Shown here: positions 1-6,127 of the stretch, piece by piece | How the letters are laid out: every line of letters begins with the position of its first letter | How positions within the stretch are numbered: the first letter of the stretch is position 1 | DNA from: Chthonomonas sp. UBA6659 | GTDB lineage: Bacteria; Armatimonadota; Fimbriimonadia; Fimbriimonadales; Fimbriimonadaceae | Reading direction: 5' to 3' | Assembly: GCA_002455425.1 (NCBI GenBank) | Contig: DKKT01000011.1 | Location: 1-7,155, forward strand | Length of the DNA stretch: 7,155 nucleotides | Position numbers and translations under genes: made by a program | The notes under the pieces: model-generated | Told to the model about the DNA's origin: nothing | Seen by the model: the letters and a program-made list of their open reading frames with translations, nothing else | Databases searched by the model: none

Positions 1-23
1 TTCATGCTGCTTGCCTTTCTCGC
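1..23 (+). repeat. 23-bp exact direct repeat, copy 1
   Basis: Bases 1-23 are identical to 5044-5066, inside the narK-like gene, in the same orientation and reading phase. Just past the exact match, two codons differ only at synonymous third positions (gcc/gcg, gga/ggc). That pattern favours paralogous coding sequence over a random match. Confidence 0.85.
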
Positions 24-63
24 CGGAGAAGGACGGATGGAGTGCATCTGCAGAAGTGGATAA
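1..63 (+). CDS. 3' tail of a truncated upstream reading frame with a NarK-like start
   Basis: An open frame enters from the left edge and stops with TAA at 61-63, leaving 20 visible residues. The first ten, FMLLAFLAGE, match the transporter encoded at 4666-5988 (FMLLAFLAGL, residues 127-136) at nine of ten positions. After that the reading changes to GRMECICRSG and stops, where NarK should continue into its nitrate signature and several more helices. The stop lies one base before the ATG of the next gene, a spacing typical of coupled genes. It could be the remnant of a second narK copy that was deleted or frameshifted, the end of an unrelated gene, or a contig-end chimera. Too little is visible to assign a function. 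Confidence 0.35.
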   Translation, partial: FMLLAFLAGEGRMECICRSG

Positions 64-64
64 C

Positions 65-1099
65 ATGATCCCCGTGAGGCGATCTCGAAGCATTGCGTTC
101 GTGGCGGCTTTCTTGGCGGCGTTGCTGGTTGTTGCGGCGATCTACTTCGGTTCCGGAAGGCTGTCACGGTTCGACACACCTCTCGCAGCCTATGCGGCGG
201 CCACGGTTTTTGCCGCATTCGCCATCGCGTATCGCTATACGATGTGGATTCAGCGTCCACCGACTTGGCGGTACTTTCTCGCTGGGTGGCGGCTCTTCCT
301 ACGGCCGCGTCGCATGGTCTCCAACGTCGTGAAGCTATTCGGGCTCATCTGGAACCAGATCGTCGCGCAGAGGTTCATCGAGCGGCGAAGCCGTCAGCGA
401 TGGACCGCCCACATGTGCCTGGCGTGGGGTTGCCTTTTGGCGTTCGCGATCACGTTCCCTCTCAGCTGGGGGTGGATCCAATTCGGCATTGCGGGCAACG
501 GGCGCGACTATGTGGTCGAATTCATGGGATTGCCCACGTTCTCGTTTCCACCCGATGGCATCGTTGCCTTCTTCATGTTCAATGGTCTGAACGTGAGTGC
601 CGTTCTCGTGCTGATCGGCGTCGGTCTCGCGATGCACCGACGGATGTTCGATCGCGGTGCTCAGGCCGTGCAGACTCTGGCGAACGATCTGATACCGCTC
701 TTCCTGCTCTTTGCCGTTTCGGTGACGGGCCTGATGATTACTGCAAGCTACAAACTGATGGGAGGGGAGAACTTCTCGTTTCTTTCTCTCCTGCACGCCT
801 TCACCGTTGTGGTTCTCCTGCTGTGGTTGCCTTTCGGGAAGCTCTTTCATGTCATTCAGCGTCCTGCCCAGCTCGGCGTGGCTTTCTATAAGGAGGAAGG
901 GGATCGCGGACCCCGGGCGACGTGCGTCCGCAGCGGCGAAGAGTACCAGAGTCAACTTCATCATGACGACCTCGTCGAGGTGATGCGCGAAGTCGGCATG
1001 GATTTCAAGGATTATCAGAAGCTATCGCCAGCCGAGAAGCGGAAACTCATCGCGCTCAATCAAGCCGCCCTCATCGAGGGGCAACCGTTTGTGGGCTAG
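65..1099 (+). CDS. NarI-like membrane cytochrome b subunit of the nitrate reductase-type complex
   Basis: This is a 344-residue integral membrane protein, likely the diheme cytochrome b that passes quinol electrons to the soluble subunits encoded on the other strand. Hydrophobic segments lie near residues 10-28, 41-57, 116-136, 172-190, 208-227 and 242-260. Candidate heme ligands are His116 (in RWTAHMCLAWG), His191 (LAMHRR), His244 (LLHAF) and His262 (KLFHVIQRP). The 18-residue spacing of the last pair equals that of His187 and His205 in E. coli NarI. Residues from about 274 to the end form a charged, soluble tail of some 70 residues not found in minimal NarI. I chose ATG 65 because it follows the upstream stop by one base. 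A TTG at 11 would give 18 extra residues but overlap the upstream frame. The cytochrome b family call is firm; the partner assignment is inferred from context. Confidence 0.75.
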   Translation: MIPVRRSRSIAFVAAFLAALLVVAAIYFGSGRLSRFDTPLAAYAAATVFAAFAIAYRYTMWIQRPPTWRYFLAGWRLFLRPRRMVSNVVKLFGLIWNQIVAQRFIERRSRQRWTAHMCLAWGCLLAFAITFPLSWGWIQFGIAGNGRDYVVEFMGLPTFSFPPDGIVAFFMFNGLNVSAVLVLIGVGLAMHRRMFDRGAQAVQTLANDLIPLFLLFAVSVTGLMITASYKLMGGENFSFLSLLHAFTVVVLLLWLPFGKLFHVIQRPAQLGVAFYKEEGDRGPRATCVRSGEEYQSQLHHDDLVEVMREVGMDFKDYQKLSPAEKRKLIALNQAALIEGQPFVG

Positions 1100-1113
1100 C
1101 CGCGGCTCAGCCC
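1093..1113. terminator. Candidate bidirectional hairpin at two converging stop codons
   Basis: The stretch 1093-1100 pairs with 1105-1113 to give an eight-pair stem with one bulged C (1108) and a CGCG loop. It sits exactly on the overlapping CTAG shared by the two converging genes. Neither side has a run of T, so intrinsic termination would be weak. It may act as a stall or mRNA 3' end structure, or may be chance in GC-rich sequence. Confidence 0.3.
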
Positions 1114-1314
1114 GCGCAGCATCCACACATTCACGAGGCATAAGCCTACGCTGGCAAGAGCCGCAGGCAGGGCCATCGCGGTCTTACCGTGCAGCATGCC
1201 CTCGAGAACACTTACGAAGAGCCATAGCTGGAGAAGGATGAGCACCAGGTTAAAAAGCAACAACGCCACGAACAAGGATGAGCGCTGACGATCGCGGGAC
1301 GCATCCGGCTTCAA
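1096..1314 (-). CDS. Small two-helix membrane protein at the end of the reductase operon
   Basis: This is a 72-residue protein with a short basic N-terminus (DASRDRQR), hydrophobic segments near residues 14-37 and 46-66, and a basic C-terminus (RGLSRG). The frame stays open upstream to 1497, but that part lies inside the Rieske gene and reads as low-information shadow. I therefore place the start at TTG 1314, which overlaps the Rieske stop as TTGA. A G-rich stretch four bases upstream could serve as ribosome binding site. Translational coupling is likely. No cofactor-binding residues are conserved enough to call. By position and size it could be an anchor or assembly subunit linking the Rieske protein or the soluble pair to cytochrome b. 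It may belong to one of the small DUF families found beside Rieske genes (DUF6755 comes to mind, unverified). Confidence 0.6.
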   Translation of the reverse strand: MKPDASRDRQRSSLFVALLLFNLVLILLQLWLFVSVLEGMLHGKTAMALPAALASVGLCLVNVWMLRGLSRG

Positions 1315-1793
1315 TGAACCACCCCGACGGCCCAGAGTTCGCCGTCTCGATTCTCGATGAGGACCCGAGGCAACGGCGCCGGGGGCGGGCCCTGCAGCAC
1401 GCTTCCATCCTTGGACGAGAACGCCCCGTTGTGGCATGGGCAGAAAAGACGTTCCGTTTGGGCTTGATAGTCGACGGGACAGGAGAGATGGGTGCACCGA
1501 CGCGAGAACGCGCTCAGCGTGCCATCCTTATGATGTACGAGAATACACAGGTCGGAGGGACGCGGATAGCCGAAGCCCAGCGCGGTACCGGTCGGGACCT
1601 CATCGAGTCGGGCTATGCGGATCGGTTCGAAGCGCCGCTCCCCACGCAGGGCACTGGACCAGGCGGCGAGGCCGACCGAACCGATCGCGAGGCCACCGCT
1701 TGCCAAGGTCATGAACTTGAAGAATTCGCGCCGCGACACGAAGCCGTCTTGTTCCCAGTCGATGGGGAAATCATCTTGAAGAGCCTTATCCAT
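1311..1793 (-). CDS. Rieske [2Fe-2S] protein with Tat-type N-terminal anchor
   Basis: This is a 160-residue one-cluster electron carrier. The Rieske ligands are clear: C100-T-H102-L-S-C105 and C118-P-C120-H121. C100, H102, C118 and H121 would bind the cluster, and C105 and C120 would form the disulfide typical of high-potential Rieske proteins. A proline-rich loop follows (GPPPAPLPR, about 135-143). The N-terminus carries S20-R-R-E-F-F-K26, a good twin-arginine motif, and then a hydrophobic stretch at about 27-47, so the cluster domain is probably exported and tethered by an uncleaved helix. The start at ATG 1793 shares one base with the preceding gene's stop (TGATG). A GAGG lies eight bases upstream of the start. 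The gene belongs to the same overlapping operon as the catalytic subunit. Its expected partner is the cytochrome b at 65-1099, much as bc complexes pair these modules; the partner is inferred. Confidence 0.9.
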   Translation of the reverse strand: MDKALQDDFPIDWEQDGFVSRREFFKFMTLASGGLAIGSVGLAAWSSALRGERRFEPIRIARLDEVPTGTALGFGYPRPSDLCILVHHKDGTLSAFSRRCTHLSCPVDYQAQTERLFCPCHNGAFSSKDGSVLQGPPPAPLPRVLIENRDGELWAVGVVH

Positions 1794-2392
1794 CAGCGCA
1801 CCCTCGCTTGGTTCAACAGGTCGGACTTGCGAATCATCGTTCCGGGATTCACCTCAAGGCGCTTGGTGCCCTGCGGCACCATGAGGTTCACCTTGGTGCG
1901 AATCGTCCGGCCACCGAAGATGAACTCATTGATCGGCGTACCGTGCCTCTGCGCCGCGATCTCCTCCGGGGTTCCGTACATGAGAGCCCGGGACGGGCAG
2001 ACTGTCGCGCACATTGGTTTCTTTCCGATCGACGTGCGGTCATAGCACATATCGCACTTCATCATCTGGTCGATCGCGGCGTCATACTTCGGAACACCGA
2101 ACGGGCATGCAAAGACGCAGTTCGTGCACCCGATGCAGCGGGGTTTCAAGGAACTCTGAACGACGCCGTCGGGAGTCCGCTTGATCGCGTCCGCCGGGCA
2201 AACGGCGGCACAGGCGGGCTCGTCACAGTGCATGCAGATGACGGGTGCAGTCTGTACGCTATCTCCGCGCTGAATCGTCTCGAGGTGGATCATGCTTACG
2301 CCGCGGTGCGTATCGCATTCGGCGCATGCTGCAACGCACGCGTTGCAGCCGATGCAGCGACTCGGATCGATGTAGAACTGACGCTCGCTCAT
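1793..2392 (-). CDS. DmsB/NrfC-type ferredoxin subunit with four [4Fe-4S] clusters
   Basis: This 199-residue protein wires electrons between the membrane subunits and the molybdenum enzyme. Sixteen ligand cysteines fall in the four groups standard for this family: C13, C16, C19, C23; C53, C56, C61, C65; C86, C89, C92, C96; and C113, C116, C128, C132. C26 is an extra cysteine. Length and spacing fit the electron-transfer subunits of DMSO reductase-family complexes. There is no signal peptide or membrane helix, so it should sit with the catalytic subunit. Its ATG overlaps the catalytic gene's stop as ATGA (2389-2392), with GGTGGAG about eight bases upstream, and its own stop overlaps the Rieske start, so all three are translationally coupled. 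The fold is certain; the specific partner is inferred from the coupling. Confidence 0.9.
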   Translation of the reverse strand: MSERQFYIDPSRCIGCNACVAACAECDTHRGVSMIHLETIQRGDSVQTAPVICMHCDEPACAAVCPADAIKRTPDGVVQSSLKPRCIGCTNCVFACPFGVPKYDAAIDQMMKCDMCYDRTSIGKKPMCATVCPSRALMYGTPEEIAAQRHGTPINEFIFGGRTIRTKVNLMVPQGTKRLEVNPGTMIRKSDLLNQARVR

Positions 2393-4572
2393 GAGGCGGG
2401 CTCCACCGGTGCGATGCGGACCACCGACTTCTTGAACTCGGGAATCTTGCTGAGCGGATCGAGGGCGCGGTTGGTGAGGTTGTTCGCGGCTAGGTCGCCG
2501 GGCCAGTGATAAGGAATGAAGATCGTATCGGGCCTAATCGTCGTGACGACCTTGGCTTTCAACACCACCGCGCCACGCCGGCTTTCGACTCGCATCATCG
2601 CTCCATCACGGATTCCGTACCGCTGCGCGAGAGTCGGGTGGATCTCGACGTAGGGCTCCGGACACATATCGACCAGCCCACCGATGCGCCGGGTCTGGGT
2701 GCCGCTGAGATACTGGGAGACCACGCGGCCGGTGGTGAGGATGACCGGATACTCCTCGTCCGGCTCCTCGGCGCTGGGGCGGTAGGGTGTCGGATGGAAA
2801 TGGGCTTTACCGTCCGGGGTGTGAAACTTCAGCGTTTCAAACAATCTCGGCGTTCCGGGGTGGCCGATCTCCGGACACGGCCAAAAGACGCCCATCTCGT
2901 TTTCGATCCGCTCATAGGTGATTCCGTAGTAGTCGGCCGTGCCGCCTTTGGATGCCACGCGCAGCTCGTTGAAGATGGCCTCACTGTCGGTGAAGTGGTC
3001 GAAGTACTTGCCGCGTCCGAGACGCCGCGCCATCTCGAGGAGGATCGAGGTGTCGGTGCGGGCATCGCCGGGCGGATCGACGGCCTTCCTGATCCGAATC
3101 ACCCGGCCTTCGGCGCTCGTACTGGTTCCCTCTTCTTCTTCGTGGAGTGAACCCGCCAAGACGATGTCGGCGTGATGCGCGGTCTCATTCAGGAAGAAGT
3201 CGATGGCGGTGTAGTGTTCGAGTCTCGAGAGTGCCTCGCGGGTGAAGTTGGAGTCAGGGAGCGAGACAAGGGGGTTGAAGCAGATGCTCACCAGGGCTTT
3301 GATCTGGCCTTCGTGGATCAGGTTCATGATCTCCTGAGCGGAGTGTCCCTTGCGCGGGAGTTCCTCTTCGGGAATGCCCCACACGTGGGCGATGTACTCA
3401 CGGTGTTGAGGGTTTTCGATGTCCCGATTTCCGGGAAGCTGGTCGCATTTGTGACCGTGCTCTCTCCCTCCCTGTCCGTTTCCCTGTCCGGTGATCGTCG
3501 CGTAACCGCATCCGGGTCGCCCGAGCCGGCCGGTGGCCAGGACGAGGTTGATGCATGCGAGAACGTTGTCCACGCCCTTTGTGTGATGCTCGATGCCGCG
3601 GGCGTGGAGGAGAAAGCTCGTCGGGGCCTCACCCCACATCGTCGCCGCCTTGACGATATCCTCGACGCGTACGCCGCTGATTCGAGACGCCTCTTCAAGC
3701 GGCATCGCGAGAGCGGAATCCCGGGTCTCCTCCCAACCACTGGTGTACTTGTCGATAAAGGCCAGATCGACGAGGTTCTGCTCGATCATCACCCTCAACA
3801 TGCCCACGAGGAGCGCACTGTCGGCGCCTGGCCGGACGGGCAGGTGTAGATCGCAGGTGCGCGCCATCGGCGTGACGCGCGGATCGATCATGATCAGCTT
3901 TGCTCCACGGTCACGGGCGCGCCAGATATAGTCGGTGGTGATCGGAGAGCACTCGGCGACATTCGTTCCCGCGCAGAGAATCACCTTGGCCTCGAGGATG
4001 TCGGCCCAGCTGTTGGCGGCCCGGTCGATGCCGAAGGCCTTCTTGTTGCCGGTTCCTGCCGAAACCATGCACAGTCGTCCGTTGTAATCGAGTTCCTTGG
4101 TTTGAAGGGCGACTCGTGCGAACTTGCCGACGAGGTAGCTCTTCTCGTTGGTGAGTGAGACGCCGCTGAGCATCGCGACCGCGTCCCTGCCGAACTGGGC
4201 TTGCACCCGCTGGAGCTCGCGGACCGTCGTGTCGAGGGCTTCATCCCAAGAAACGGGAACGAAACCCGTTCCTTCGACCCGTTTCATCGGAGCGAGGAGG
4301 CGATCCGGATGATTGTCCTGGAGATAGCGTTTGACTCCCTTCGGGCACAGTTTGCCGCGATTGAATGGAAACTCCTCCCAAGGCTCGAACCCGATGACCC
4401 GGTTGCCTCTCACCTTCAACTGGATGCCGCACTGTTGGCCACAGAAGCAACAGTGCGTCTTGACGAGCTTCTCGGGTTCGCTCCGATTCTGCCACCCGCC
4501 GACCGGACTGTAGTTGAGGGTCGGACCAAACTGAGCGGTGAGCTTCTCGACGGGCACAGGGAGCTTCGCCAT
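2389..4572 (-). CDS. Molybdopterin oxidoreductase, NasA/NarB/NapA-like nitrate reductase catalytic subunit
   Basis: This 727-residue bis-MGD enzyme most likely reduces nitrate to nitrite. The N-terminal [4Fe-4S] site is C41-x2-C44-x3-C48 with C76, followed by K78 in CPKG, the lysine that relays electrons to the pterin. Cys168 in NGRLCMVSAG is the expected molybdenum ligand, as in the CMASA motif of NapA and NasA. A glycine-rich NasA-like segment (TGQGNGQGGREHGHK, from 361) lies mid-protein. The dinucleotide-binding domain starts near EYPVILTTGR (607) and runs to the end. The length fits cyanobacterial NarB. There is no C-terminal BFD-type [2Fe-2S] domain as in enterobacterial NasA, and no Tat signal, so it appears cytoplasmic. 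The ATG at 4572 has no clear ribosome binding site. The adjacent narK supports nitrate as substrate. A formate dehydrogenase-like enzyme is a less likely alternative. Confidence 0.82.
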   Translation of the reverse strand: MAKLPVPVEKLTAQFGPTLNYSPVGGWQNRSEPEKLVKTHCCFCGQQCGIQLKVRGNRVIGFEPWEEFPFNRGKLCPKGVKRYLQDNHPDRLLAPMKRVEGTGFVPVSWDEALDTTVRELQRVQAQFGRDAVAMLSGVSLTNEKSYLVGKFARVALQTKELDYNGRLCMVSAGTGNKKAFGIDRAANSWADILEAKVILCAGTNVAECSPITTDYIWRARDRGAKLIMIDPRVTPMARTCDLHLPVRPGADSALLVGMLRVMIEQNLVDLAFIDKYTSGWEETRDSALAMPLEEASRISGVRVEDIVKAATMWGEAPTSFLLHARGIEHHTKGVDNVLACINLVLATGRLGRPGCGYATITGQGNGQGGREHGHKCDQLPGNRDIENPQHREYIAHVWGIPEEELPRKGHSAQEIMNLIHEGQIKALVSICFNPLVSLPDSNFTREALSRLEHYTAIDFFLNETAHHADIVLAGSLHEEEEGTSTSAEGRVIRIRKAVDPPGDARTDTSILLEMARRLGRGKYFDHFTDSEAIFNELRVASKGGTADYYGITYERIENEMGVFWPCPEIGHPGTPRLFETLKFHTPDGKAHFHPTPYRPSAEEPDEEYPVILTTGRVVSQYLSGTQTRRIGGLVDMCPEPYVEIHPTLAQRYGIRDGAMMRVESRRGAVVLKAKVVTTIRPDTIFIPYHWPGDLAANNLTNRALDPLSKIPEFKKSVVRIAPVEPAS

Positions 4573-4606
4573 TCTGAGCAGGCTACCACCCGTCGTCGCC
4601 GGCTTT

Positions 4607-4622
4607 CATGATCGTCGTCATG
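4607..4622. promoter_or_regulatory. Inverted repeat CATGA-N6-TCATG, possible operator
   Basis: Two five-base arms, CATGA at 4607-4611 and TCATG at 4618-4622, flank a TCGTCG spacer. The repeat lies 35 bases upstream of the reductase start and 44 upstream of the narK start. The half-sites are short and match no regulator site I can name, so this is only a candidate. Confidence 0.22.
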
Positions 4623-4655
4623 GCGATGTCGTACGGCAGAGCGAACAATGGACGC

Positions 4656-4661
4656 GGAGGA
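4656..4661 (+). promoter_or_regulatory. Ribosome binding site deciding the narK start
   Basis: GGAGGA lies five bases before ATG 4666. The in-frame ATG at 4648, six codons upstream, has no comparable purine stretch, so 4666 is the better start. Confidence 0.65.
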
Positions 4662-4665
4662 CCCT

Positions 4666-5988
4666 ATGACCCCTGTCGAACGAGACCATCTGCAAACTTG
4701 GCAACCCAACGAACCTGAGTTCTGGGAGAACACCGCAAAGCCTATTGCCTGGAAGACGCTGTGGATCACGACCTTCTGCCTCATTCTGAGCTTCAGTACC
4801 TGGTTCATGGTCAGTGCGATCGTGGTGAAACTGACCGGCATCGGCTTGCAGTTCGACAAGAGTCAGCTCTTTTGGCTCAACGCCATGCCAGGTCTCGCGG
4901 CGGGCACTCTGCGCATCGTTCACACATTTCTCATTCCGATCTTCGGGACACGGAAGGTCGTCGCGGTATCGACCCTGCTGCTCGCGATCCCGGCCGTCGG
5001 TTGGGGGATCGCGGTCGCGAATCCGGGGACCAGCTATGGGACCTTCATGCTGCTTGCCTTTCTCGCGGGCTTGGGCGGCGGCAACTTCAGTTCCTTCATG
5101 CCGAGTACGTCGCTCTTCTTTCCAAAGAAGCTGCAGGGAACGGCGCTGGGGATTCAGGCCGGTATCGGCAACTTCGGAGTCTCGGTCGCGCAGTTCCTGA
5201 TACCGGCTCTGCTCGGCGTGGCCATGGTCGGCTCGTCGCAGACGTTTTCCGACCCGAAGGGCACGAAGGAGATCTACCTTCAGAACGCCGCATTCATCTG
5301 GGTGCCCTTTGTCGTCCTCGGTGCGGTGGCGGCCTGGTTCGGGTTGAAACGAGTTCCGGTCGCGGCGAACTTCAGGGAGCAGTTGGACATCTTCAAGGAC
5401 AAACACACCTGGCTGATGACGAGCCTCTACATCATGACCTTCGGTTCGTTCTCGGGCTTCGCGGCGGTGTTCCCGCTCCTGATCAAGGAGACGTACGGCA
5501 AGTTCCCGGGCGGCCCCGATCCCTTGAAGTACGCGTTCCTCGGGCCGCTGGTCGGGGCTTCGATTCGGGTCGTGTTCGGTCCTGTGGCCGACAAGCTCGG
5601 TGGAGCGAAGGTCACGATGTTGAGCGGCATCGGCCTGCTTCTGTGCGCCCTCGGCATCACCCAATACAGCCATCCGACCGACCTCTCGACGTGGGGAGGC
5701 TTCCTGTGGTGCATGCTCGGGCTGTTCCTGTTCAGCGGCATCGGGAACGCGTCGACGTTCAAACAGATGCCGATGATCTTCCCGCCTCGCCAAGCGGGCG
5801 GGGTGATCGGTTGGACCGCCGCGATCGCGGCCTACGGTCCCTTCCTCTTCAGCGTGGCCTTCGGGGCGATCATCGCGAGGACCGGCTCGGGGACGGCGTT
5901 CTTCTACGGGGCGGCGGTGTTCTACGCCGCGAATCTGTTCATCAACTGGTGGTTCTACACCCGCCGCGGCGCGGAAAAGCCCTGCTGA
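4666..5988 (+). CDS. narK: NarK-type nitrate/nitrite transporter (MFS, NNP family)
   Basis: This is a 440-residue major facilitator protein with about twelve helices, for nitrate uptake and/or nitrite exchange across the inner membrane. Residue numbers count from ATG 4666. The first nitrate signature, GLGGGNFSSFMPSTSLFFPK, begins at about 135 and continues into ALGIQAGIGNFGVS. The two substrate-binding arginines that match R89 and R305 of E. coli NarK are R83 (GTLRIVHTF) and R301 (VGASIRVVF). The second signature is GIGNASTFKQMPMIF, from about 358. A loop with positively charged residues (GGAK) follows the R301 helix, as usual for MFS proteins. The protein appears intact and single, not the fused NarK1-NarK2 form. 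It is divergent from the reductase operon, so the two are probably co-regulated. Direction of transport cannot be read from the sequence. Confidence 0.93.
   Translation: MTPVERDHLQTWQPNEPEFWENTAKPIAWKTLWITTFCLILSFSTWFMVSAIVVKLTGIGLQFDKSQLFWLNAMPGLAAGTLRIVHTFLIPIFGTRKVVAVSTLLLAIPAVGWGIAVANPGTSYGTFMLLAFLAGLGGGNFSSFMPSTSLFFPKKLQGTALGIQAGIGNFGVSVAQFLIPALLGVAMVGSSQTFSDPKGTKEIYLQNAAFIWVPFVVLGAVAAWFGLKRVPVAANFREQLDIFKDKHTWLMTSLYIMTFGSFSGFAAVFPLLIKETYGKFPGGPDPLKYAFLGPLVGASIRVVFGPVADKLGGAKVTMLSGIGLLLCALGITQYSHPTDLSTWGGFLWCMLGLFLFSGIGNASTFKQMPMIFPPRQAGGVIGWTAAIAAYGPFLFSVAFGAIIARTGSGTAFFYGAAVFYAANLFINWWFYTRRGAEKPC
5044..5066 (+). repeat. 23-bp exact direct repeat, copy 2
   Basis: This copy is identical to 1-23. 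It codes for FMLLAFLA and lies in the helix just before the first nitrate signature of the narK-like protein. Confidence 0.85.
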
Positions 5989-5994
5989 TCCTCG

Positions 5995-6024
5995 CGGGGT
6001 GCGCCGCCACATCGGCGCACCCCG
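5995..6024 (+). terminator. Strong hairpin terminator after narK
   Basis: A perfect 12-bp stem (CGGGGTGCGCCG with CGGCGCACCCCG) closes a six-base CCACAT loop. Wobble pairs can extend it outward. It begins seven bases after the narK stop. The following sequence is only mildly T-rich (TGGTCTTG), so termination may be incomplete. Confidence 0.75.
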
Positions 6025-6087
6025 TGGTCTTGCCCCCATCGATCTCGGGACGGGAGTCGCCCCGTGCGCCCGGACTCCTGCGGCGTG

Positions 6088-6127
6088 GCGTGCGATCGTG
6101 GCCACGCGATCACGCACACTGACGTCA
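6088..6127. promoter_or_regulatory. Clustered palindromes just upstream of the SnoaL-like gene
   Basis: An imperfect inverted repeat of two 14-base arms (6088-6101 and 6102-6115) is centred on TGGCCA. Its outer GCGTG/CACGC and inner GTGG/CCAC parts pair perfectly. Four bases later, TGACGTCA (6120-6127) is a perfect 8-bp palindrome that touches the ATG. No ribosome binding site is evident here. The repeats could be an operator or a 5' hairpin, though GC-rich sequence makes such repeats common. Confidence 0.25.

Larger units (their letters stand above)
4573..4665. promoter_or_regulatory. Divergent control region between reductase operon and narK
   Basis: These 93 bases separate two divergently transcribed starts and must hold, or lie close to, the promoters for both. 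I see no convincing -35/-10 pair. The region contains a CATGA/TCATG inverted repeat and two CGTCGTC-like motifs (about 4591-4597 and 4613-4619). A 12-codon minus-strand frame (4622-4584) is also open but lacks a ribosome binding site. Shared control of transporter and reductase is inferred from layout. Confidence 0.5.

Noticed and set aside
1315..1497. N-terminal extension of the small two-helix protein up to 1497
   Set aside because: The extra 61 residues lie entirely inside the Rieske coding frame and are low-complexity R/G/P sequence.
1278..2045. + strand frame antisense to the Rieske and ferredoxin genes
   Set aside because: The minus-strand frames have complete Rieske and ferredoxin ligand sets, and this frame has no motif.
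3172..3849. + strand 225-codon frame inside the catalytic gene
   Set aside because: It is antisense to a confidently identified molybdoenzyme and has no motif or ribosome binding site.
4584..4622. 12-codon minus-strand frame MTTIMKAGDDGW as a leader peptide for the reductase operon
   Set aside because: It has no ribosome binding site, no run of regulatory codons and no attenuator hairpin before 4572. It is mostly a by-product of the CATGA/TCATG repeat.
4761..6122. + strand 453-codon frame overlapping narK in another phase
   Set aside because: Its arginine- and glycine-rich composition has no recognisable motif. It is an out-of-frame shadow of narK.
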